A DNA stretch of 64,000 bases, taken from the NCBI RefSeq assembly GCF_014698305.1, contig NZ_JACJST010000007.1, positions 62,001 through 126,000 on the forward strand. Reading direction: 5' to 3'. A program made the translations under genes and the position numbers. How positions within the stretch are numbered: position 1 is the stretch's first letter; the number at the start of each line of letters is the position of its first letter. The notes beneath the pieces are model-generated. The model did no database searches, was not told the DNA's origin, and worked only from the letters and a program-made list of their open reading frames with translations. The stretch comes from Anabaena lutea FACHB-196. Lineage in GTDB: Bacteria > Cyanobacteriota > Cyanobacteriia > Cyanobacteriales > Nostocaceae. This document shows positions 37,874 to 46,209 of the stretch, one piece after another.

Positions 37874-38766
37874 ATGACTCGACAATCTCATGATCAATTC
37901 GCTAAAGAATATCTAGAGGAATTATTAACACCTCTAGAACAATTAAAAAAAGCGAAAAGGTTAAAAGCGAAATTCAAGAAATTGATGTTTGGTTTGAACC
38001 ATTTTCTGATCAAATTCAGGAAAATATACCTTTAGGTTTATTAGGGAAGATGGCTAAAACTCAATGTTTATTTGAGCCTTTTCGCAACCCACCATCTGAA
38101 ATAGAAATTCGCAGTTGTTTACTTAAATTATATGCTGTTCATGGTGATGTAGTTAGGAAAGCGAAACGCGAAAACAGAAATCTCGCTGAATCAGAATTAC
38201 CGATTTTATGGATTTTAACACCAACTTTTTCAGATCGGATGGTTACCGGATTAGGTGCAGTTGAAATTACACAAGATTGGGTTCAAGGTGTTTATTTTCT
38301 GCCGCATATCCTGAAAACAGCAATAGTTGTGATTCATCAGTTACCAGAAAATGAGGATACGTTATGGTTAAGAGTTTTGGGGAAAGGAGGAACGCAAAAA
38401 AGAGCAGTAGAGGAGTTAACTGAACTACCTGAAAATAACCCTTTTCGAGAGAACTTGTTAGAAATTTTAGCGGACTGGCGCAAGAATTTAGAATTGAGAG
38501 ATAATTTAACTAGAGAAGAAGAGGAAGTAATTATGAACTTATCGCCGGCTTATTTACAACAACGGGAAGAGTGGAAGCAAGAAGGAGAACTTTATTTGAT
38601 AACTTCTCTTCTGGAAGGGCGTTTTGGTAGTTTGGATGCTGAGTTATCTGGTTTGGTGGAAAAGATTGCTAAATTTCCTATTGCTGAACGCACTCATTTA
38701 CTTCTTTCTTTGGGTAATTTATCCCGTGAGGAGTTGTTACAAAGATTGGGGAATGAAGAAGTTTAG
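37874..38766 (+). pseudogene. Rpn/DUF4351 family protein with a -1 frameshift
   Basis: The frame opens at ATG 37874 (MTRQSHDQFAKEYLEELLTP) and should continue as VKSEIQEIDVWFEPFSDQI, which lies in another frame from about 37960. The shift corresponds to loss of one base in or near an A-rich run (TTAAAAAAAGCGAAAAGG, ~37943-37960). Downstream the frame is intact to 38766 and ends with DUF4351 (LLEGRFGSLDAELSGLVEKI…LSREELLQRL). Restored, it would be ~297 residues. A truncated 238-residue product from 38050 could still be made. A sequencing error or programmed slippage are alternatives. Confidence 0.75.
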
Positions 38767-38874
38767 GATATATTGTTTAATGTGTTTTTTTATATAGTCC
38801 TCAGATTAGAAATCTGGGGCTATACAGACAAAGCCTACCTGCGTAGCCTAATTTTATGGATAATTTTTATCAGA

Positions 38875-40872
38875 TTAATCTTTAAAATATCTAGCTCGAA
38901 TTTGTGGATACTCTGATAAAAAGCGTTCAATTTCTAAATGTGACCATCTTTCTATTTCAATAGCGTTTTTTTCCTTTAAATTATCTAGCTTGTCATGTAA
39001 AGTAGCGTCAATTACACTACTTGTCATTACACAAAAGCCACCTGCATTATATTCATCCAACATATCCCGAATATTTTCAACTTTTTTGCCAGTGAGGGAC
39101 TTTCCATTTCGGATTAATTTACACTGTACTATCCATTTTACAGGAGTGTTATCAATATTTGTAGGTTTGTAAAATACAATATCTCTACCACCATCACGGG
39201 AGCGAGATTTACCTATTTTATGTATCTCCATTGGATTATGTTTTTCTTTAATAATATCGTAACAAAGTTCTTCAAATTTATCAGCATCAAGTTGATTCCA
39301 AGAGCATGATATATCAGCATCAAGTTGATTCCCATGATCTGATATATCAGATGTTAAAAGTTTTGCACCGTCCATTTTCGTATAAGTTAGGTCTACCCCC
39401 TGTATATTTGCATATCGTAAATCCGCATTACTTAAATCTGCTCCCTGGAGATTCGCTTTTATTAAATTAGCTTCTTGTAGGTTTACTCCACTTAGATTTG
39501 CACCAGTTAAATTTGCACCACGCAAATCAGCAGAATATAAATTTGAATTGCTAAAATCAGTATGAGTTAAATTAAAATTAGCCAATTTTGCATTTTTTAG
39601 ATAACTATTACTTAAATCAATCCATTCTAACTCGTATTTTGAAAAATGATTTTGTGTTTCAGATAAGCTAACTTGATTTTTCTCTTGTTGATTTATTTGA
39701 GCCAAATTTTCTTTATTAATAATTTTCCAAACAATAGCCCATTTATGATCTATTTCTGTTTTTATATCAATTATAGTTCCAGTCAGATTAGCCAAATTCA
39801 AATTAGCATTCTCTAAATTAGCACCACTCAGATCAGCATTCTCTAAATTAGCACCACTCAAATTAGCATTCTCTAAATTAGCATCACTCAAATCGGCATC
39901 CTTTAAATTAGCATCACTCAAATCAGCTTGATTGAGAAAAGCTTGATTTAATTGAGCATTAGTTAAATCAGCATTTCTAAGGTTAGCATTACTTAAATTA
40001 GCTTGATTAAGATTTGCCCGATCTAGATAGGCGTTACTTAAATTAGCATAGCTTAGGTTCACGCCTTCAAGCTCGGCATAACTTAAATCACCATTGCTCA
40101 AGTTGAAATGACTCAGATTTTTATGACTAAGATTAACACTTTGTAATTCAGTATTATTCAAGTTAGCACCATTCAAGTTAGCACTATTCAAGTTAGTCGC
40201 ATTACTCAATTTAGCATCACTCAAATCAGCACCATTCAAGTTAGCACCATTCAAATTAGCATTCCTCAAGTCAGCACCACTCAGATCAGCATTACTCAAG
40301 TCAGCATTCCTCAAGTCAGCACCACTCAAATCAGCACCACTAAGATTCAGATTACTAAGGTCTACACCACTTAATTTTGCTTCAATTAATTCCGCATCAC
40401 TTAGATTGACATCACTTAAAATTGCAACTTCTAACTCTTCGGCATAACCATATTGTGAATTGTAAATACAATCATCTGTATATACACAGTCATATTGAGA
40501 ACGCTGTGCATTGGCACAACATAAGTTTGCATAACTCAAATCAGCATTACTTAAATCTGAATTCTGAAAATTAGCACCTGCTAAATTAGTGTTGAGTAAC
40601 TTTGCATGACTAAAATTAACACCACGGAAATTAGCACCACCCAAATCAGAATCGCTCAAATCAGCATTACTTAAATCTGAACCATGAAAATTAACACCTG
40701 CTAAATTAGTGTGGCGTAAATTTGCATGACTAAAATTAACACCACTGAAATTAGCACCACTAAAATCAGAACCGCTCAAATCAGCATTACTTAAATCAAT
40801 ATTTTCCAAGTTTAATTCCTGAAAATCTGTATCTCCTTCTTCATAAAGTGCTAGAAGTTTCGCAGCATCCAT
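38875..40872 (-). CDS. Pentapeptide-repeat protein fused to Mrr-type restriction nuclease domain
   Basis: The first ~500 residues begin with LLALYEEGDTDFQELNLENI and continue as A(D/N)LSX pentapeptide repeats, a right-handed beta-helix, with a non-repeat break at about 365-400. The last ~135 residues are an Mrr_cat PD-(D/E)XK nuclease: LDADKFEELCYDIIKEK, catalytic D in SRSRDGGRDIVFY and Q-x-K in WIVQCKLI. Two near-identical segments (NQLDADIS) link the modules. The active-site residues look intact. DNA cleavage is expected from the domain; targeting through the beta-helix is inference. ATG at 40872. Confidence 0.88.
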   Translation of the reverse strand: MDAAKLLALYEEGDTDFQELNLENIDLSNADLSGSDFSGANFSGVNFSHANLRHTNLAGVNFHGSDLSNADLSDSDLGGANFRGVNFSHAKLLNTNLAGANFQNSDLSNADLSYANLCCANAQRSQYDCVYTDDCIYNSQYGYAEELEVAILSDVNLSDAELIEAKLSGVDLSNLNLSGADLSGADLRNADLSNADLSGADLRNANLNGANLNGADLSDAKLSNATNLNSANLNGANLNNTELQSVNLSHKNLSHFNLSNGDLSYAELEGVNLSYANLSNAYLDRANLNQANLSNANLRNADLTNAQLNQAFLNQADLSDANLKDADLSDANLENANLSGANLENADLSGANLENANLNLANLTGTIIDIKTEIDHKWAIVWKIINKENLAQINQQEKNQVSLSETQNHFSKYELEWIDLSNSYLKNAKLANFNLTHTDFSNSNLYSADLRGANLTGANLSGVNLQEANLIKANLQGADLSNADLRYANIQGVDLTYTKMDGAKLLTSDISDHGNQLDADISCSWNQLDADKFEELCYDIIKEKHNPMEIHKIGKSRSRDGGRDIVFYKPTNIDNTPVKWIVQCKLIRNGKSLTGKKVENIRDMLDEYNAGGFCVMTSSVIDATLHDKLDNLKEKNAIEIERWSHLEIERFLSEYPQIRARYFKD

Positions 40873-41102
40873 ACTGTCTTATCCTTTTAGGTGGTATAGT
40901 TTGTATAGTTTGTTTCTAATTACCTTGATATGCTAACAAATTTATAACGTTAAAAGAGGTTTATTGTGGTTTTTATACATAGGTTTTATATCTTAAACTA
41001 GCTTGAATACCATGAGGGATATGATAAATCAGTGTTTGTGCGATTTTTGGGAGTGGGATATCAAGCCCATGTTATGATATTTCCATATATAGGAAAAAGG
41101 CT

Positions 41103-41294
41103 ATGACTGCTTTAGTACAAGAACTTCTGAATACATTCGACCGCTTGACAGACTCAGAACGGTTAGATTTGGTATTAGAGATTTTAAAGCGGACAGTTGA
41201 TTTAGATTTTTCACCCTTATCTGATGAAGATTTAGTCATGAATGCAGAGGGACTTTTTCTTGATTTAGATGAGGAAGAAGCGGAGTATGAGTAG
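41103..41294 (+). CDS. Putative antitoxin (partner of MazF-type toxin)
   Basis: A 63-residue acidic protein (MTALVQELLNTFDRLTDSER; C-terminus FLDLDEEEAEYE). Its helical N-terminal part resembles antitoxins found ahead of PemK/MazF toxins in cyanobacteria. It overlaps the toxin start by 8 bp, indicating coupling. A short TGTGCGATTTTTGGGAG repeat upstream (about 41037) also occurs before the next TA module (about 41661). Confidence 0.75.
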   Translation: MTALVQELLNTFDRLTDSERLDLVLEILKRTVDLDFSPLSDEDLVMNAEGLFLDLDEEEAEYE

Positions 41295-41631
41295 TCCTAA
41301 ACGCGGTGAAGTTTGGCTAGTAGATTTAGGTTATGTGGCGAAAGTCAGACCATGTTTAGTAATTAGTGTTCCTGCATTAGATCAAGATCGTGCATTAGCG
41401 ACTCTTGTCCCACACACAACAAGTTCGCGCGGTTCAAGATTTGAGGTACAAGTCAAAACTAATTTCCTGCGGGAAGGAGTATTTGATGTGCAAAATATCA
41501 TCACAATTCCTCATTCAAAGCTTTTACGCAAATTAGGAAATATAACATCAGAACAAATGGTTGATTTAGAACAGGTGCTGCTTTTTTGGCTGGGATTTAA
41601 CGAAAAAAATACTCAAGATGATGATGAATAG
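41287..41631 (+). CDS. MazF/PemK-type mRNA interferase toxin
   Basis: ATG at 41287 (MSSPKRGEVWLVDLGYVAKV) is preferred to the in-frame ATG at 41269 because family alignments begin with the PKRGEVWLVDL strand. VRPCLVISVPALD and the TTSSRGSRFEV segment are typical of the endoribonuclease fold; QMVDLEQVLLFWLGF ends the domain. 114 residues. It forms the second MazF-like pair in the island and differs clearly from the first (37180-37530). Confidence 0.87.
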   Translation: MSSPKRGEVWLVDLGYVAKVRPCLVISVPALDQDRALATLVPHTTSSRGSRFEVQVKTNFLREGVFDVQNIITIPHSKLLRKLGNITSEQMVDLEQVLLFWLGFNEKNTQDDDE

Positions 41632-41796
41632 TCTGTGCAGCAAACTGATAATTTAGTGCTTGTGCGATTTTTGGGAGAGCAGATCGCTTGTAGTGTGAGT
41701 TTAGAAGTGCGATAGCGAAGCGCTCCGTAGGAATCGCTGTAAAATAAAGAGATAAAATAGAATCATCCCTATTATTCCGATTAAAACGAGGTACAG

Positions 41797-42057
41797 ATGA
41801 CTTATTTAGAACTACATCAAAAGATTGAACAACAGATATCCCAACTACCAACAGAACAGCTTGCTTTAGTTAGTGATTTCCTTGACTCTCTTCAGGAAAA
41901 AAGCACCGTAAATCAACGTCCCTTACGTCGCATTTCCCCTATCAAGCGAGGTAAAAAAGCAGGTGATTTACTACATTCTGCTGGAACTTGGCATGGTGAT
42001 GATCTTGAAGATTGTCTGCGTTTAGTTGAAGAAACTCGTTCTCAAACGCAGTTTTAA
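41797..42057 (+). CDS. Putative antitoxin of a PIN-domain pair
   Basis: 86 residues beginning MTYLELHQKIEQQISQLPTE, a helical domain like cyanobacterial DUF2281/VapB-type antitoxins, with a basic middle and a C-terminal acidic tail (WHGDDLEDCLRLVEETRSQT) of the kind that wraps the toxin. The stop is 11 bp before the PIN-domain gene. ATG at 41797. Confidence 0.75.
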   Translation: MTYLELHQKIEQQISQLPTEQLALVSDFLDSLQEKSTVNQRPLRRISPIKRGKKAGDLLHSAGTWHGDDLEDCLRLVEETRSQTQF

Positions 42058-42068
42058 TTTTTGTCACT

Positions 42069-42515
42069 ATGTCTTATTTGCTCGATACTAATCACTGTAG
42101 CTACATTATCAATGGTAATCCTCAAGTTACCGATACCTTAAAATCTTGCTCGTCTGTTACAATTGGCGTTAGCATTATTACTTATGCACAACTACTATAT
42201 ATGACAGAAAAATCAGCACTAAAATCTCAAAATTTAGGTGCAGTTCAAGTTTTTTTGTCTGATGTTGATTTGTATTTTATTGATGAAGAAACTGCCACTA
42301 TTTACAGTAGTCTAAAATCATCGGTTTTTAATTATTTTGCTCCCAAAGACAAAAGCAAACGTCGTAATTTCAGCATTGAAAATTTGGGCTTTAGTGACCA
42401 TGATCTTTGGATAGCAGCGACAGCTATTCAACACAATCTCACTCTCGTTTCTGCTGATAGCGATTTTAGGCGTATTCATCAAGTACAGCCTTTTTCCCTG
42501 GAATCATGGGTATAG
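42069..42515 (+). CDS. PIN-domain (VapC-like) ribonuclease toxin
   Basis: 148 residues with MSYLLDTNHCSYIINGNPQV (first catalytic Asp) and FSDHDLWIAATAIQHNLTLV followed by SADSDF (the later acidic residues). The usual second acidic residue, a Glu in I-T-x-x-E-L, reads Gln here (SIITYAQLLYM), so activity may be altered. It is coupled to the antitoxin gene 11 bp upstream. Targets of PIN toxins include tRNA and rRNA; nothing here specifies one. Confidence 0.8.
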   Translation: MSYLLDTNHCSYIINGNPQVTDTLKSCSSVTIGVSIITYAQLLYMTEKSALKSQNLGAVQVFLSDVDLYFIDEETATIYSSLKSSVFNYFAPKDKSKRRNFSIENLGFSDHDLWIAATAIQHNLTLVSADSDFRRIHQVQPFSLESWV

Positions 42516-42519
42516 ATTG

Positions 42520-42763
42520 ACTCTATTTCCGGTTGATCCCAATCTTCCGCAAAACATTGTAACCTAGCTCTTAAATTTGCGGCTTGTTATTCATTAATTC
42601 CACGAGATGACAAATCTACAGATTTTCTATTATTTAATAAATTTGATTCCATAATTAATGCTAACTTTAACTGAATTTGTTCCTGTTCTTCTTTTGTGCT
42701 TCTGCGGTAAGCTTCGGCAATATTTGATGGAACTTTGATAATTATCTCTTCTATACTATTCAT
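42520..42763 (-). pseudogene. Truncated chimeric antitoxin (premature stop)
   Basis: A frame from ATG 42763 reads MNSIEEIIIKVPSNIAEAYR and stops at 42587 after SVDLSSRGINE. The stop (TAA) replaces a GAA codon of the related antitoxin at 37520-37750, and the same frame continues beyond it as QAANLRARLQCFAEDWDQP, closely matching that gene's tail. The N-terminal part is of a different antitoxin type. So this is a hybrid antitoxin cut short by a nonsense change, with no toxin next to it. The 58-residue product may still be expressed. Confidence 0.7.
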
Positions 42764-42876
42764 AGTTTGCTTGTCTCTACTCCTTCTATTTTAGAATTAT
42801 AATCTAATTTTTGAATCACTGCTGATTTTGTAAATTGTTTTTACGCAAACTGCTGTAACACTAGCAAAAGTATTTG

Positions 42877-43133
42877 TTACCCAACTTGCCAATGTCGGGG
42901 GTAACTGTGCATCAATCCAAATCTTAAAGCTGTCAAACGCACAAAATCGGTACGTCGTGCAGCAAACACAAGACAAGCTTGAATATCCTCTGGTTCTAAA
43001 TCGGGAAAGTCTTCTAAAATTTCGCTAATGCTGACATTTTCCGCTAACATTTCTAAAATGTTACTGACTCTAATTCTCATACCTCGAATACAAGAACGAC
43101 CCCTACATTGGGATTTTGTGTAATGAGAGTCAA
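42877..43133 (-). pseudogene. Frameshifted DUF433 antitoxin
   Basis: From the ATG at 43080 the minus strand encodes 67 residues of a DUF433 protein (MRIRVSNILEMLAENVSISE…DLEPEDIQACLVFAARRTDF). The usual N-terminus is present just upstream but split: ITQNPN in one frame (from a TTG at 43133), then CRGRSCIRG in the frame joining the ATG. A one-base loss near 43110 explains this. DUF433 proteins are antitoxins of DUF5615/Mut7-C-type toxins; no such toxin is adjacent. Confidence 0.65.
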
Positions 43134-43309
43134 TAATTCCTTAATTTAATTAAATATTTGACTATAAAACAATATTTCACCATTATTTTTATAAATTTTG
43201 ATATTATAAAATTGCTTGAATCTAGGGAACTGACAACTCAAATGCGATCGCAGAGAAACACGAAGGAATACACAGAAATTTCCTCCGCGTCTCCCTCCGT
43301 TAAAAAAAC

Positions 43310-43927
43310 TTAATTTACCTCTCGATACCGTTCCTGAAGATCCGTAATTGTAAATAAGGCTGCAAATTTCAACCCAGCAGACTGATATAACTCTGCTCCC
43401 CCTTGCAGCCTATCTATCAGGGAAATTACAGTATCCACAGTATAACCCGCTGCTTGCAAACGCTCCACAGCCTTGAGTGCAGACTGTCCAGTCGTCACCA
43501 CATCTTCCAAAACCACCACATTTGCACCCTCTGGTAAAGTGGGGCCTTCAATATAAGCCATTGTCCCATGACCTTTAGCTTCTTTGCGAATAATCAAAGC
43601 TGGTAAAGGGCGATTTTCATAGACAGAAACCACACTCACTGCTGAGACAATAGGATCAGCCCCCAGTGTTAAACCTGCTACGGCTTGTGAATTTTCAGGT
43701 AGCATGGATAACAACAACCTGCCCACAGCCACCGCACCTTGTGGATGAAGAGTTACCTGTTTGCCATTAATATAGTAAGAACTACGTTGTCCAGAAGAGA
43801 GAACAAAATCACCTTCTTGATAAGCAAGTTGGCAAAATAAATCTAGTAACTTCTGACGCAGAGTCGTTAAATCTGTAGTAGCTGCCCAAATATCTGAATA
43901 GGTAGAGGTTTCAGTAGAATAAGTCAT
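43310..43927 (-). CDS. pyrE: Orotate phosphoribosyltransferase
   Basis: Joins orotate with PRPP to form OMP in pyrimidine synthesis. 205 residues with the PRPP-binding loop VVVLEDVVTTGQSALKAVER, FVLSSGQRSSYYINGKQV at the substrate side and KEAKGHGTMAYIEGP as the flexible loop. The first ~25 residues are a cyanobacterial extension. ATG at 43927. It is divergent from the secreted protein gene, ~100 bp away. Downstream spacer carries CCGCGTCTCCCTCCG-type repeat text. Confidence 0.95.
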   Translation of the reverse strand: MTYSTETSTYSDIWAATTDLTTLRQKLLDLFCQLAYQEGDFVLSSGQRSSYYINGKQVTLHPQGAVAVGRLLLSMLPENSQAVAGLTLGADPIVSAVSVVSVYENRPLPALIIRKEAKGHGTMAYIEGPTLPEGANVVVLEDVVTTGQSALKAVERLQAAGYTVDTVISLIDRLQGGAELYQSAGLKFAALFTITDLQERYREVN

Positions 43928-44028
43928 TACAAGCTGTTAAAAGTTGTGCTACACCAAAGATTGAACTCATGTGAGTTCTGAAATTAAGCATAAATTAAGA
44001 TTCGCCCAAAAATTGAGGAGTAGTTAAC

Positions 44029-44463
44029 ATGAGTATAAAATTTCAAGCCTTGAGTGGATTGTTAGTACTGTTAGCCACCAGTAGCGCTTTTCCTTTAGTT
44101 GCATCTGCTCAAACGCAAACAGACAATTATGCACCAATAAATGATACCTTCGAGAGAGCTTATTTTCGTAATGATCCTAACTTTTACGACAATGGCAGTT
44201 GGCAGCGTCAGGTAGATTCTTTAATTGGGTCTGGGACGGGTTTCGGAACTACTTTCCCTGATAATGAAATTGCCAATGATGCCGAGTTGGTTAATACTGT
44301 CTATCGTGATCTTCTCACCCAACAGGCTATGAATGATCCATATCTTCGCACCCCAGATTTACCGAATCCTTACGATTCTTCTCTGTTGATGTCTCCCCGC
44401 TACAATGCTAATAAGCTCAAAGCCGGGACTGAATTCCGTTTTGAAAATTTTACTTCTCGCTAA
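44029..44463 (+). CDS. Small secreted hypothetical protein
   Basis: 144 residues with a clear Sec signal peptide (LSGLLVLLATSSAFPLVASA, cleavage likely before QTQTDNY). The mature part is polar, rich in Asn, Asp and Tyr, and predicted periplasmic. No family is recognised. ATG at 44029 follows TTGAGGAG. It is divergently placed from pyrE. The ~290-bp gap after it contains an ATCGCTTTTAGCGAT hairpin (about 44562) and no second gene. Confidence 0.75.
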   Translation: MSIKFQALSGLLVLLATSSAFPLVASAQTQTDNYAPINDTFERAYFRNDPNFYDNGSWQRQVDSLIGSGTGFGTTFPDNEIANDAELVNTVYRDLLTQQAMNDPYLRTPDLPNPYDSSLLMSPRYNANKLKAGTEFRFENFTSR

Positions 44464-44752
44464 GAGGGCTGTTTGTTCCTTGAGTACTGAGTAGTGATTT
44501 AGTTACTCTCAGGACTCAGGACTTACTCTAAGGGACTTCCAGGGGAAACGCATCTAAATTTTATCGCTTTTAGCGATTGTTGTTATGTTGTTAGTTTTGC
44601 TTTTGAGCAGAGTATACAGCACTTTCCGATGTAATGCGGTACACTTAATTAATCCTCCACATTTAAGCATTGGTTTGTTAACTTCTGGTTCTGACATCAC
44701 TACCTATTTTGAGTGGTAGGCTGCAACGTGGTTGTTATGTTTCAACAGTCTT

Positions 44753-45268
44753 TCAATTGCTTGAACTTTTGGCTTTGTCAAGCAGCTTTCCTAGTTTTTT
44801 CTCCCAGAATAATGCCTTGCCCATCTGGGGATTTAGCTCATAGCCAATGAATCCGAACGACTTGTATGCAGACTGGGCAACATGATTTCCTTCCAGTACC
44901 TCTAGAGTAAGTTTGCAGCATCCCAAATCGAATGCGATCTCTTCTGCTTTCTGTAGCAGCAGTTTAGATAAGCCTCTCCTACGGTAGGGTAGAGCAATAA
45001 TGAGATCATGTATATTCAGCAAAGGCTTGCACGCAAACGTAGAAAATCCTTCTAAGCAGACAACAAGCCCTGCGGGTTCAGCATCGACAAAGGCTAGAAT
45101 GACATGAGCGGATTCTCTCTTTGCTAGCTCTGATGGGAGATTTTCCTTAACGTAGTCAGATAAACCTTGACCACCACCCATCGGGTCAAGCGCATACACA
45201 TCCATTAATTGAACCATCGCTTCCGCATGTTCAGTTAAACTAATATCCGCTTCAACAATTCTAATCAT
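44753..45268 (-). CDS. GNAT family N-acetyltransferase
   Basis: ATG at 45268 (MIRIVEADISLTEHAEAMVQ) is chosen over an in-frame start 25 residues upstream because GNAT domains begin there. 171 residues. The acetyl-CoA pyrophosphate loop is ALPYRRRGLSKLLLQKAEEI (Q/R-x-x-G-x-G/A type), with GCCKLTLEVLEGNHVAQSAY and KSFGFIGYEL typical of the C-terminal half. Substrate unknown. Monocistronic. Confidence 0.9.
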   Translation of the reverse strand: MIRIVEADISLTEHAEAMVQLMDVYALDPMGGGQGLSDYVKENLPSELAKRESAHVILAFVDAEPAGLVVCLEGFSTFACKPLLNIHDLIIALPYRRRGLSKLLLQKAEEIAFDLGCCKLTLEVLEGNHVAQSAYKSFGFIGYELNPQMGKALFWEKKLGKLLDKAKSSSN

Positions 45269-45343
45269 TATGTTGTTTTTCAACTTTTCAAGTATTGTAA
45301 AACTTCGCCCAATCGATAGACAAATGTTGCCATCTATTGTCAT

Positions 45344-45827
45344 GATTAGAGTTTATAGTCCAAATGTGGCTTAATTAATTTTGATATTCAGGAAAAATTA
45401 CTCCAGATTCCACTCTAAGTCAAACGCGATCGCCTCAATTATCTATCTTCTAAAGGGTTTGCTGGAAGCGATCGCTAGGAATGTGATTCGTGAGTTCTAT
45501 GCGATAGCTTCATGTGATGTTTTAACTTTGACCCAAGAAAATAACACAGGCATGACTGAAAAGGTGGTAGTATTTCAGGGCAGATTGAGCAATTTCCAAG
45601 TTCATATTCTTATCGTGTAAAGGTTAATGCTTAATAAATTGATCAGATAGGTTTTTTAGAAATTAATAATACAAACTTATACAAATATTCATGTGTAATA
45701 ATTTTATCTCCATCGGATAGTTACCTCTAAGTAGTTGTTTTAGGAATACAATAGATTGAAATAATACTGAGAGAAAGTAGCTACTCTCTTACTCCAGAAG
45801 CGTGATTATAGCTAAATAAATATTAAA
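45344..45827. other. Intergenic region with HIP1 sites
   Basis: This ~480-bp gap has two HIP1 octamers (about 45427 and 45468). A 79-codon plus-strand frame (45381-45620) lacks any recognisable family and is not called. Nothing else is seen before the tRNA. Confidence 0.4.
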
Positions 45828-45900
45828 TGCGCCCTGCTGGAATCGAACCAGCCTGAAGACGAATTATGAGTTCGTTGCCTCCCCAATCGGCCAAAGGCGC
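45828..45900 (-). tRNA. tRNA with CAT anticodon (Met/Ile type)
   Basis: The minus strand folds as a cloverleaf: acceptor GCGCCTT/AGGGCGC, D arm GCC…GGC, anticodon stem-loop ACGAA-CTCATAA-TTCGT (anticodon CAT), T arm GCTGG-TTCGATT-CCAGC, discriminator A, no encoded CCA. Features are slightly unusual: a 3-bp D stem, a pyrimidine at position 15 and a six-nucleotide variable loop. CAT may decode Met, or Ile after lysidine modification; the sequence does not decide, though elongator Met is most likely. Confidence 0.88.
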
Positions 45901-46209
45901 TCGTTGTGTTAGATTTTGGTCTAGCCTAGATTAACTTCAATGTCAATCTTGGCTTGTGATTCTAATTTTATAGAAAATGCACTCTTGTAAGTATAGCATG
46001 ATTTTACAACTTTGAACAATTGAAAAAAATATTACCCGATTCTAAATATGACAGATAATCAAGGCCAAGTAGAGCAAATGGCTTTAGGCATGGGGAGTGT
46101 CAATAGGAAATAGAGCAGACTAATATTGATTAAGTTCCTTTGAGGATTGAGGTTCAAAGCTTCAATACTTCTAAATAGATTAGGCTTCTTTTGTAATAGC
46201 TTGTCAGCG

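Noticed and set aside
45381-45620. 79-codon plus-strand frame before the tRNA
   Set aside because: It spans HIP1 sites and stretches of atypical composition; no recognisable domain or ribosome site.
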